Of a DNA stretch of 64,000 nucleotides, positions 53,866 through 62,029 are shown in pieces. Under the pieces are notes generated by a model, which saw nothing but the letters and a program-made list of their open reading frames with translations, was not told where the DNA came from and did not search any database. The number at the start of each line of letters is the position of its first letter. Position 1 is the first letter of the stretch. A program made the position numbers and the translations under genes. Source of the stretch: Polynucleobacter sp. JS-Safj-400b-B2 (GTDB lineage: Bacteria; Pseudomonadota; Gammaproteobacteria; Burkholderiales; Burkholderiaceae); contig NZ_JACVPJ010000009.1 of the NCBI RefSeq assembly GCF_018881975.1, positions 43,115 to 107,114 on the forward strand. The letters run 5' to 3'.

Positions 53866-54159
53866 ATGCAAAATCTAGTCATTAGCCCAGCGATCCATGG
53901 GAAGCTGGAACTAAAGCACGGCATAAGCCGCAGTGATGTTGAGCAATGCTTTATCAATAGGCAACGCTCCTACCTTGTTGATAATAGGCTAGATCACCTA
54001 ACAGAACCGCCAACTGAATGGTTTATCTCAGAAAATGATCGTGGGATATTAATTAAAGTGGTTTTTATATTTGATAACGGAATGATTTATCTAAAAAGTG
54101 CATTTCCACCAAATTCAACAGAAATTCGTATATACAATACAATATCAATACCTTACTAA
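53866..54159 (+). CDS. BrnT-like toxin
   Basis: A 97-aa protein with a BrnT-like layout: KLELKHGISRSDVEQCFINR (helix after KHG), an Asp/His-containing loop, then a beta-sheet RGILIKVVFIFDNGMIYLKSAFPP and EIRIYNT. BrnT is a RelE-like ribonuclease. Such proteins are sometimes labelled ADP-ribosyl-(dinitrogen reductase) hydrolase by error-prone annotation. AAGGTAAGAG precedes the ATG. A ribbon-helix-helix partner gene follows 54 nt later, supporting a toxin-antitoxin pair. Confidence 0.75.
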   Translation: MQNLVISPAIHGKLELKHGISRSDVEQCFINRQRSYLVDNRLDHLTEPPTEWFISENDRGILIKVVFIFDNGMIYLKSAFPPNSTEIRIYNTISIPY

Positions 54160-54213
54160 AAGTGTCACTTCCATAGAATTGACGAAACGTAAAGCTTGCA
54201 AGGAAGGAAAGTA

Positions 54214-54564
54214 ATGATCGCAAAAATGAAGAAGGTAAAAAATCACAACACCGCCGATGCCTGGGAGAGCGGTGATTTGGGTAGAGATATTAAGCACGCT
54301 AGAGCGGTAGACAAAAAACTAGGATCTCAAATTGATGATGTTCTAGGTCTGCAGATGATCTCCATTCGTCTAGAAAAAGACTTGATTGAATCCTATAAGC
54401 TTTTAGGCGCAAAATATGACATGGGTTACCAGCCTCTTATGCGCGAAGCCTTAAAAAGGTTTGTTGAGGGTGAATTTAAGCTGATTGCCAGTGAGGCACT
54501 TGAAAAACAAAAAGCAGCCAAACCAAAACTAAATACAATCAAAAGAATCAAGAAGGCGGCTTAA
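54214..54564 (+). CDS. BrnA-like ribbon-helix-helix antitoxin
   Basis: A 116-aa protein from the ATG at 54214, which has a strong GGAAGGAAAG site. The N-terminal half (TADAWESGDLGRDIKHARAVD) would wrap the toxin. The C-terminal half has a CopG/BrnA ribbon-helix-helix: MISIRLEKDLIESYKLLGAKYDMGYQPLMREALKRFVEG, followed by a Lys-rich tail. It should neutralise the upstream toxin and bind the palindrome at 53835. Confidence 0.8.
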   Translation: MIAKMKKVKNHNTADAWESGDLGRDIKHARAVDKKLGSQIDDVLGLQMISIRLEKDLIESYKLLGAKYDMGYQPLMREALKRFVEGEFKLIASEALEKQKAAKPKLNTIKRIKKAA

Positions 54565-54568
54565 GGTC

Positions 54569-55900
54569 CTATTTTGAAGGCAAGCAATTCAGATAAAAAC
54601 GCTTCACCTCTTGGTCACAACTCACATCCTTAGGCTGTATGGGGCGCTCTAGAGTGATACCTTCAATTGAGGTGCAGCGGCTGAGGGCCACATACACTTG
54701 TCCCGAGGCAAAAGCCCCTGAAGATAAATCCACTTTGATCTTATCGAGAGTCTTGCCCTGACTCTTATGAATGGTGACAGCCCAAGCTAACATTAATGGG
54801 ATCTGTTCAAAGGTGCCAATAATGTTTGGCGAGATCTTGCCAGACATCATGTCATGGTCATAGCGATAAGATTCCCACTGATGCCCTTTAACCTCTACTG
54901 TATTTGAGTAAGGCCCGTTCTGCACCATGACTTTGACAGTATTGGGTAGCAACTCACGCACTACCCCGATCGTGCCATTCACCCAGCGCTTAGGAAAATT
55001 ACTATCGGTTGCTGTAAACATGACCTTTGCACCAACCTTCAGAGTCAGGTGATTAGGTGACGGCAGATTGCGCTCATCCATATTGAACTTACCAGTGCTA
55101 TTGCCCATGTAAATCTTGGCGTCAGTTGTAAGCCCTCTTAATCCTGCGCCATTAATTTGGTCTGCACGGGCGTTAGTTGTGGTTAGAGTGATGGTTTGCT
55201 CATCAACTCCTTTTTTGGTTTCATAACAAACGGCATTTAAGGTATCGAGCGCTTCTTCAATATCTTGATTGATACGAATCTGATTGAGTAAACCAGCAAA
55301 ATGCTCATCCTTTTGGCGAAATATTTTAGAGAGCTCCACCATCGTGACATCTTTGCGATGCAGCGCCATGGCGCAAAAGAAGTAAGGCCCCTCATAGCCA
55401 CGCTCGGATAGAACTTGCATATCGGTGTTTGAGACTACCGGCGGTAGCTGAAATAAGTCCCCCACAAACATCACTTGAATACCGCCAAAAGCTTTACCTT
55501 TTTGTGGACCATTCTCACGTAAGAACAAATCTATGGCATCCACTACATCTGCTCGTACCATCGAGATCTCATCAATGATGAGTAGACGTATATCTTTATA
55601 GAGCCGCTTATCTCGTAGTGGCTTAATATCCTCTTCTGGAAATATCAGCCTTGGCGGTAATCGAAAGAAGGAGTGAATTGTGACTCCTCTCACCTGAAGT
55701 GCAGCGACGCCCGTTGGCGCAACCACCACTACATTGCCGGGGATGGTTTCCCGTAAATAACCGATGAGAGTGGTTTTGCCAGTCCCCGCTTTACCGCTAA
55801 CAAAAATATAGGGGTCATGGCGCTCAATTGCCTCAATCACGGCCTGATAATCAGGGGTAATTTCAATATCGGAAGAGCTAGGGTTGGCAGGAAGACTCAT
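54569..55900 (-). CDS. PIF1-like DNA helicase
   Basis: A ~443-aa SF1B helicase. Walker A is FVSGKAGTGKTTLIGYL (~35), motif II LLIIDEISMVRADVVDA (~108), a GDLFQLPPV motif III (~150), and C-terminal AWAVTIHKSQGKTLDKIKVDL with VYVALSRCTSIEGI. This is the PIF1/RecD2-like pattern, acting 5'-3' on DNA, for example on G-quadruplexes or forks. ATG 55900 is preferred over TTG 55906. It ends 4 nt from the antitoxin stop on the other strand. Family secure. Confidence 0.92.
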   Translation of the reverse strand: MSLPANPSSSDIEITPDYQAVIEAIERHDPYIFVSGKAGTGKTTLIGYLRETIPGNVVVVAPTGVAALQVRGVTIHSFFRLPPRLIFPEEDIKPLRDKRLYKDIRLLIIDEISMVRADVVDAIDLFLRENGPQKGKAFGGIQVMFVGDLFQLPPVVSNTDMQVLSERGYEGPYFFCAMALHRKDVTMVELSKIFRQKDEHFAGLLNQIRINQDIEEALDTLNAVCYETKKGVDEQTITLTTTNARADQINGAGLRGLTTDAKIYMGNSTGKFNMDERNLPSPNHLTLKVGAKVMFTATDSNFPKRWVNGTIGVVRELLPNTVKVMVQNGPYSNTVEVKGHQWESYRYDHDMMSGKISPNIIGTFEQIPLMLAWAVTIHKSQGKTLDKIKVDLSSGAFASGQVYVALSRCTSIEGITLERPIQPKDVSCDQEVKRFYLNCLPSK

Positions 55901-56009
55901 GAGCAAGCAAACTATACCCTGAGTTCAGTAAATATCATGAAAGAGGGTCAGGGATGCTCGGCGCTGATGTTTTCAAAACCGATTTCGAGACCCAGCCTCT
56001 TCTACTAAC

Positions 56010-57565
56010 TTAATTGGAAATATCGCTATAAAAATGAATTGTGTTTTTGCCGCTCGTCTTAGATCGATACATAGCCGTATCAGCATGCCTAAATAAATCC
56101 TCTTCAGAATCCGCATCATTTGGAAAAATAGAGATGCCGATACTAATCGTTGTCGCGATCAATTGACTATTACTAGATATACCAAGTGCAATTGCTGACT
56201 GCATTTTTTTGGCAATTCTTAAGGCATCCTCTGGTGTCTGCAAATCTTCCAACAGAACCACGAACTCGTCACCGCCAAGGCGACCTAGAGAATCGGAATC
56301 ACGTATACAAACCATCATCCGATTCGATGCAGCCTTGAGCACTTCATCACCTGCGCTATGGCCATATTGATCATTAATACTCTTGAAATGATCAATATCA
56401 ATATAGAGAATAGCAAAGAGGGATTTATTGCGACGGGCCTTCACAATGGCGCGTTGCAATCGATCAGTAAGCAATGATCTATTTGGCAATCCAGTTAAGG
56501 GATCATGGCTTGCCAAATGCTGCACTTGAGATAGTGAATGATGGAGGCGGCGATTCAGCCTCCAAATATAGTAAGCTATCCCTAAAATACACACTACAGC
56601 AATGATCGAAAAGGTTAAAGCGCTGTACAGCCAAGTGAGATTTTTCTTAGGATTAACGTCGTAGATAAAACCTTCTAAAGAAAAATCTGGGTTTAAAGCG
56701 CCCGACTCTTTATAGATTTCTGCAGTATGTTGCCAACGGGATAAGTTCATAAAACCTACTGGAACAAGATCTGCCCTGATTAAAGGATCTAATTTAGAAC
56801 GCTCGAATGCAATTTTCTGATCTGTTGCTGCAGGGGCGTATTTTTGAACAATGGCTGCAGCCTCCTCTGGATGCTTTAACGCGAACTCCCAGCCTTGCAG
56901 AGTAGCCACTCGAAAACGCTCTGTTCTTTGCGCATTTTTTTCTATCTTTGTGCTGGTAGTAAATAAATTATCACCATACATATCAATGCCAGCAGAGCGA
57001 GGACTGTAGATATCGTAAACAAACCCTGCCTTAGACAATTGGTAAGGCTCATTGCTCACGTATCCTGATATAGCGAGTACTGAGCCATTGATGAGCTTTC
57101 TACCGTATCCATGCCTGGAGAAAAGGCCGTCATGTTTTTTAAATCCACTCTTTCACTCCTCAAATACACCTGCAACTCATCAGAGAGTCTTCTTAATAAG
57201 ATAGGCTTTTGACTTAAATCGTGAATACTTTGGTTCTCTTTAAATCGTTTGGCAATAATCACATAGGGTGAATGCTGAAAAATGGTGGCCAGTACCACTA
57301 CTGGAGCGCCATCTTGTCTTGCCAGCAATAAACCACTGGTACCAGAGCCATAGTTGGCCTTACCCGATAAGACCTCTGCAACCACATCTTGCCCGGGTTG
57401 AAGCGCTCGAATATCCACATCCAATCCGGCTGCTTTGTAATAGCCCATTTCTTTGGCGGCGTAATAACCTACAAACTGATAGCCGTGATTCCACTTGAGC
57501 TGCAACACCACTTTTTCCAAGGCGAATGCGGGCTGGGCAAAAATGAATATGCCAGCCAAGAGCAA
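56010..57565 (-). pseudogene. NMT1-type sensor diguanylate cyclase, frame-disrupted
   Basis: One gene split into two overlapping frames (57565-57056 and 57059-56010). The first part has a signal peptide (GIFIFAQPAFA) and an NMT1/THI5-like periplasmic domain: LQLKWNHGYQFVGYYAAKEMGYYKAAGLDV. The second resumes with SNEPYQLSKAGFVYD of the same domain, then a membrane helix (LYSALTFSIIAVVCILGIAYYIW) and GGDEF (RLGGDEFVVLLEDL, intact active site). In the alternative frame the DNA just before the break reads LINGSVLAISGYVSNEP, which restores the family sequence. A single-base loss near 57095 explains it. It may be a real mutation or a sequencing error. Confidence 0.85.
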
Positions 57566-57603
57566 AAGAAAGCTTTTTAGAATACGGATTAGCAGAAAAA
57601 AAG

Positions 57604-57651
57604 GGGGTATTGGGGTATTGGGGTATTGGGGTATTGGGGTATTGGGGTCTT
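57604..57651. repeat. 8-bp tandem repeat (GGGGTATT), five perfect copies plus one variant
   Basis: Five perfect GGGGTATT units (57604-57643) and a sixth GGGGTCTT, immediately upstream of the signal peptide of the NMT1-GGDEF gene. Eight is not a multiple of three, so copy-number change would shift any reading frame passing through it. Confidence 0.95.
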
Positions 57652-57932
57652 AGCAAGTTAAACAATTGATAGCAACAATCCGGTCTGAATATAAGCAAAG
57701 CGAGTTTACTTTACAGCTTCTGACTTTATATTGGTAGATAAATACTGTTGTGATTTCATATTATCAGCTAAAAGTACTGTAGTTTTTAGAAAAAGTGTTC
57801 GTCAACACAGCATTATCTCGTCAAAAACAGGGGTCATAAATCATCCCATTATTTAGCTAGGGTAATACCTGATTTGCCACCCTCAATTTACTAGTATTTA
57901 TCTACTATATTGATTAAGTTTGGTGCATAAAA
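57652..57932. other. Intergenic region between divergent signalling genes
   Basis: Together with the 8-bp repeat, 57566-57932 is a 367-base stretch without an intact gene. Beyond the repeat it is AT-rich. It should contain the divergent promoters of the NMT1-GGDEF gene and the response regulator. I see no tRNA, no strong hairpin and no other repeat. Confidence 0.4.
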
Positions 57933-58706
57933 ATGGTGCAAACCTTATTAATAGGTAATAAAAAACATATACACTACGCACTGATTATGAACAACGATAA
58001 AAAAGAAACCAAAATCAAAATACAGATTGTTGATCCTCAACAGATCGCCTTATGGGGTATGAAACACCTCATCTCAACTGTAAAGTCATTTCATGTCTGC
58101 GCCACCGTTACCAATGGCAAAGAAGCAGTAGAACATGCAATTGCCCACAACCCAGATATCATTGTTTTAGAGCCTGAATTAGATGGCGAAGATGGTCTTG
58201 GCTTAATCTCCATCTTGCTAGAAAAAACAAAATCCAAAATCATTATCTACACTGGCACCAAGAACACCAGCATTCATGATCAAGCGGTAGTAAAAGGTGC
58301 GCGTGGCGTCATTACCAAAACTGAATCCACTGACACTCTATTAAAAGCGATTGAGAAAATCCATTTAGGTGAATTGTGGATTAACCGCAATGCCACTTCT
58401 CGCATCCTGATGCAAATTGCACAAGCGAATGCGCCAAAAGCATTAAGTAATGAGCAAAAGAAATTAGCCAGCCTTTCTACTAAAGAAGAAAAAGTGACGC
58501 GCGCTATTCAAATGTATGCTGAAAAAACACTTAAAGAGATTGCAAGTACACTCAATATCAGTGAGCACACCTTACGCAATCACTTAGCCTCAATCTACAG
58601 CAAGCTTGATCTGCGCAACCGCTTAGAGCTTTACGTGTTCTGTGGCAAACATCAAAAAACCGAGAACCCTGAAGCTCACCCAAGACGCCGCGCTTCTGAT
58701 ATCTAA
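57933..58706 (+). CDS. LuxR-type response regulator with Glu at the phospho-acceptor site
   Basis: A NarL/FixJ-type regulator, 257 aa from ATG 57933 or 239 aa from ATG 57987 (MNNDKKETK), the latter being closer to the family N-terminus. The receiver domain has IQIVDPQQIALWGMKHLIS, then PDIIVLEPELDGEDGLGL where the usual LMD reads VLE: the phosphorylated Asp is replaced by Glu. IIIYTGTK and GARGVITKTE complete the fold. The LuxR HTH is EKVTRAIQMYAEKTLKEIASTLNISEHTLRNHLASIYSKL. A Glu there suggests phosphorylation-independent, possibly always-on behaviour. No histidine kinase is adjacent. Confidence 0.88.
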   Translation: MVQTLLIGNKKHIHYALIMNNDKKETKIKIQIVDPQQIALWGMKHLISTVKSFHVCATVTNGKEAVEHAIAHNPDIIVLEPELDGEDGLGLISILLEKTKSKIIIYTGTKNTSIHDQAVVKGARGVITKTESTDTLLKAIEKIHLGELWINRNATSRILMQIAQANAPKALSNEQKKLASLSTKEEKVTRAIQMYAEKTLKEIASTLNISEHTLRNHLASIYSKLDLRNRLELYVFCGKHQKTENPEAHPRRRASDI

Positions 58707-58773
58707 GCAATGCATCACCCGCCATTGCCTAACTCTTTGTGCGGACTCTTCAATTTAGCTTCTTCTTAAATTG

Positions 58774-59874
58774 ATGCACAAACAAACTCAGCGATACCCT
58801 TCTCAAAAGATGATTGCTCAGTTTGAGCAATTTGGCAAATCGATTTTGCTAATTGCTTTGCAATGCGGCATCTTCTTTCTGGCATTCACTAACATTTCTG
58901 TTGCAATGACTTTTGAAAAACAAGAGCGTTGCGTTATTCCAGCTAAACCAAAATGTCAAACGGTGATCTTAGCTGTTGGACAAATCGATCAACAAACGCC
59001 TGAACAATTTAAAGCAATTGCCAAGGACTTTCCTCAGGGCTCTTGGGTAGTACTTTCAAGTCCTGGCGGTAACGTAGTCAGCGCCATGCGAATGGGTCAG
59101 CACATTCGTGAAGCGGGATTGAATACGACGATAGGCTCAACTGATTACAGTCCACCCAATTGCCTATCCTCTTGCGCATATGCGTTTGTAGGTGGTGTAT
59201 CACGAAGCCTCCCTGAAGGTAGTAAATACGGCATCCACCAATTTAGAGGTAAAGATAAAGCGCTCAGTGAGGATGAAGCGCAAAAAATTAGCGCTACGCT
59301 AGCTGCATATCTGGATGTCATGGGGGTAGATCGCCATCTACTGGATTACGCTCAGGTGACTACCAGTGAAAAGATGAGTGTCTTATCCCTTGCCCAAGCA
59401 AAGTTACTCAAGGTAGATAACACAGGACAATCCCCTTACCCACGTTGGCGACTAGAAGCTACCGCCAACAGCCAGTTAGTGGCAGTCAATAATCCCCCCA
59501 CCCTCAGCGGCAATCCCTCTAGCATCTTAGGGCTCTTGCAAGTAAGCAATACAGACAAGAGCAAGAAGATTGTCTTTTTAATCTTTTATAAAAGTGAGGA
59601 TGAAGCCACTTTTAAACAAAAGATTGATCATCAGCTCACCATTGATCAACAAACCTTCACACTCAAACAAGCAGAAGACTGGCAAAAGAAAGCCAACGGC
59701 TATCAAGCAGGTTTTTTGATTGCAGACGAAGCGCTCAAAGCCCTAGCGCAAGCACCGGAAGAAAGCACCATCAACCTCCAGTCCAGTCTAGGTAAAGTTC
59801 GTTTTGGTGTGGGTGGCTTTAAAAATATCTACCAGGTTTTTGTAGGAAGCGATAACAAAGAAGTGCGGAAATAA
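58774..59874 (+). CDS. Periplasmic ClpP-like (COG3904-type) protein
   Basis: A ~366-aa exported protein. The N-terminal hydrophobic stretch ILLIALQCGIFFLAFTNISVA is a signal or anchor. Residues ~55-200 have a ClpP/crotonase-like fold: VLSSPGGNVVSAMRMGQHIREAGLNTTI (oxyanion-hole loop), PNCLSSCAYAFVGGVSRSL (likely nucleophile Ser in SSCA) and KYGIHQFRG (likely His). The C-terminal ~150 residues are an unrecognised beta-rich domain. Start ATG 58774 preferred over the TTG before it. Proteolysis is inferred, not shown. Confidence 0.75.
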   Translation: MHKQTQRYPSQKMIAQFEQFGKSILLIALQCGIFFLAFTNISVAMTFEKQERCVIPAKPKCQTVILAVGQIDQQTPEQFKAIAKDFPQGSWVVLSSPGGNVVSAMRMGQHIREAGLNTTIGSTDYSPPNCLSSCAYAFVGGVSRSLPEGSKYGIHQFRGKDKALSEDEAQKISATLAAYLDVMGVDRHLLDYAQVTTSEKMSVLSLAQAKLLKVDNTGQSPYPRWRLEATANSQLVAVNNPPTLSGNPSSILGLLQVSNTDKSKKIVFLIFYKSEDEATFKQKIDHQLTIDQQTFTLKQAEDWQKKANGYQAGFLIADEALKALAQAPEESTINLQSSLGKVRFGVGGFKNIYQVFVGSDNKEVRK

Positions 59875-59889
59875 TTCCTCCGCCTTAAC

Positions 59890-60528
59890 TTAAGAAAATA
59901 AATCTAATAGCGGCTGCGAGCTAATCCTGCCATCAAATCGGGCTGACTTACGTTGCGCAAATAGAGCGCGATCCGTGGGATGAACGCTAGTGCTATCTTT
60001 ATCCCAATCGACTTCAACCAAAACACTGTTGGCATCATACGCATAGAGGCCAGCTTGCAATGCTAATAGCGTAAGCTCTGCATCAGCGAAGTGACGTTGA
60101 TAGCCTGGGTGGAAAAAATTTCCTGCATAATTGTTTTGTGCCCAAACTCGTTTAGCCAAACCAAAACCTGCTAATGCGCCCGCCCACTTGCCGTCGTTAA
60201 ATCCTAAAAAAGATTTAGTTTCACCTAGTGCTTCAATAGCTAGTTTGAGCCACTGACGACCTGCGAAAGCATCTTGAGCTACATAACCAAAATAAGGGCT
60301 TTTGCTTTGCTTAAATACCGTATTCACAATCGCGATAAATCCCAGTTTGCCATCGTCATGAACGGCCAATATGAAGCCCTTTGCGGCTGCCCTACTGGAC
60401 ATCAATTCGCAGGCTTGTTGGGCTTGGCTGGCATTGATAAAGGGCATCACCACTAAGGCGCCCTCAACTACCAATGGGTGATTCTCAAAGTCTTGCAGTT
60501 CAGATGAAGAGATATATTTGATTTGCAT
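59890..60528 (-). CDS. Glycosyltransferase-like protein
   Basis: A 212-aa protein. The segment SPYFGYVAQDAFAGRQWLKLAIEAL, then FLGFNDGKWAGALAGFGLAKRVWAQ and FFHPGYQRHFADAELTLLAL, resembles the acceptor-side half of GT-A (family 2-like) glycosyltransferases, with FNDG and the HADAE-type motif in place. The first QDAF may be the metal-binding Asp segment. It sits 23 nt from the TPR/GT41-like gene on the same strand, supporting a shared glycosylation role. Confidence 0.6.
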   Translation of the reverse strand: MQIKYISSSELQDFENHPLVVEGALVVMPFINASQAQQACELMSSRAAAKGFILAVHDDGKLGFIAIVNTVFKQSKSPYFGYVAQDAFAGRQWLKLAIEALGETKSFLGFNDGKWAGALAGFGLAKRVWAQNNYAGNFFHPGYQRHFADAELTLLALQAGLYAYDANSVLVEVDWDKDSTSVHPTDRALFAQRKSARFDGRISSQPLLDLFS

Positions 60529-60551
60529 AGTTAAATCATTTCCTCAATCAC

Positions 60552-62018
60552 TCATTTACTTATTTTTGTATTTAATGCAGCAATAGAAACCGTGTGTCTT
60601 TCGCAAAATAAATGACCAGAGTGTAGAACTTGTATCTTGGTACCCATGAACAGCGCTTCACGGGCTGTTAAGCCACTGCTATACGGAAAGGTATCAATCA
60701 TCGTCGCATGGCGATTGAGCTCTTGTAAAGCCTCCTCGTGCGTCTTGGGAATCACAAACTCGACTTGCTCCCCCAGTACCGCATTAATACGCTCTTGTAC
60801 CTGAGGGTAGCGATACTGACGATGGATAAATACTTTTTTGCCGGGCATCTTGGCCAACTCTTGTAGAAAAGGTTTTGATACCTTAGCTGGGTTAGAAAAA
60901 ACGCAAGGTGTTTTGGATTTTTTGCTGGCAGGCTTGGGTAAGTATGAAGGCGGCGTATATGTAGCATAACCCTCAGGAATCTGTATCAATGGTTCTCTGT
61001 ACAGACTTTGCAGCTTTGCTGGAGACTGCCACTGATCCCCAATCCAGCCATCAAAACTCTCTAAACCGGTAGTGGCACTCTGACCTCCTACCCACTTAAA
61101 TTGTTGGCGGGCCGGCTTAACTGATAAAGCTTGCAGTGCAATCGGGTCCATCCAGCCGCCTAGATCATAAAGAACGTCTAAATCGGCTTCATGAATTCTC
61201 TTCGCTAAATCGCTTGCGCCCCAATGCGCAACATCAACCCACTCACTTGCAAGAGATTTAAATTCAGCTGTTGCTACATCATTTTGATGGCCGCGATTAA
61301 AGATCACAATATCGCACTGCGGTGCTATTTTGTGCCAACCTGCGATCGTTAAAAAATAGACTGGAGAAATCCCAAACTGGGGCGATAGCAATCCTACTCT
61401 GGGACGATAAGACGCTTTAGCGTAGGCTGGTGTGCGATCCACTAAAGCTGGTAATTGCAAACTGGGTAATCGCAGGTGCTGAGCAGAAAAAGTTTGTATC
61501 TCGTCACTTAACTGCTGTGCTGATTGAAGTGTATTCCAGTGGGGCCGCTCGTAAAGACGCGCCATGAGTGAAGTGAGTTGTGCGTCCATACTGTATTCAG
61601 CATCACCTTTAAGAGGCTCAACCAGCGCAATGGCTGCTAAGGGGTCGCCATACTCATTTAAAGTGATATTGGCCAGACCTAAGCGCGCCTGAGCGTTACT
61701 CGCATCAATTTTTAATACTTTCTGAAAAGCATGTTGCGCTTGCACTATTTGACCTAGAGCTTGATAGCTCTTGGCCAGAATCATCAGGCTTTGCCATAGG
61801 CGTGGCTTGAGATGGATTGCCTTCTGACAGGCTACTACCGCTAAAGCGGTATTGCCCATCCCAAAATGGCACAGACCCAAGTTATGAGCAAGCTCGGCAG
61901 ATTGGGGATGGCTTTGGAGTAACTCCGAGTACAAGTGAATCGCTAAAGCCCACTGCTTAGTATCACGCGCATGATCGGCGTGAGCTAATACATTACTAAT
62001 GTCCCCTAGCTTAGCCAC
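60552..62018 (-). CDS. TPR protein with O-GlcNAc transferase-like (GT41) domain
   Basis: A 488-aa protein. Residues ~5-170 are tetratricopeptide repeats (HNLGLCHFGMGNTALAVVACQKAIHLKP, AKSYQALGQIVQAQHAFQKVLKID). Residues ~200-485 resemble the SPINDLY/GT41 catalytic region: RVGLLSPQFG, VLYDLGGWMDPIALQALSVKPARQQFKWVGGQSATTGLESFDGWIGD, IQIPEGYATY, and a DTFPYSSGLTAREALFMG donor-binding segment. Such enzymes modify Ser/Thr or Asn of surface proteins. GTG start, 11 nt after the upstream gene. Confidence 0.82.
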   Translation of the reverse strand: MAKLGDISNVLAHADHARDTKQWALAIHLYSELLQSHPQSAELAHNLGLCHFGMGNTALAVVACQKAIHLKPRLWQSLMILAKSYQALGQIVQAQHAFQKVLKIDASNAQARLGLANITLNEYGDPLAAIALVEPLKGDAEYSMDAQLTSLMARLYERPHWNTLQSAQQLSDEIQTFSAQHLRLPSLQLPALVDRTPAYAKASYRPRVGLLSPQFGISPVYFLTIAGWHKIAPQCDIVIFNRGHQNDVATAEFKSLASEWVDVAHWGASDLAKRIHEADLDVLYDLGGWMDPIALQALSVKPARQQFKWVGGQSATTGLESFDGWIGDQWQSPAKLQSLYREPLIQIPEGYATYTPPSYLPKPASKKSKTPCVFSNPAKVSKPFLQELAKMPGKKVFIHRQYRYPQVQERINAVLGEQVEFVIPKTHEEALQELNRHATMIDTFPYSSGLTAREALFMGTKIQVLHSGHLFCERHTVSIAALNTKISK

Positions 62019-62029
62019 CGGAATTCAGA

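Noticed and set aside
57360..57698. 112-codon minus-strand frame through the 8-bp repeat as a separate gene
   Set aside because: It overlaps the NMT1 domain out of frame; only its first codons matter, as a possible alternative start for the sensor.
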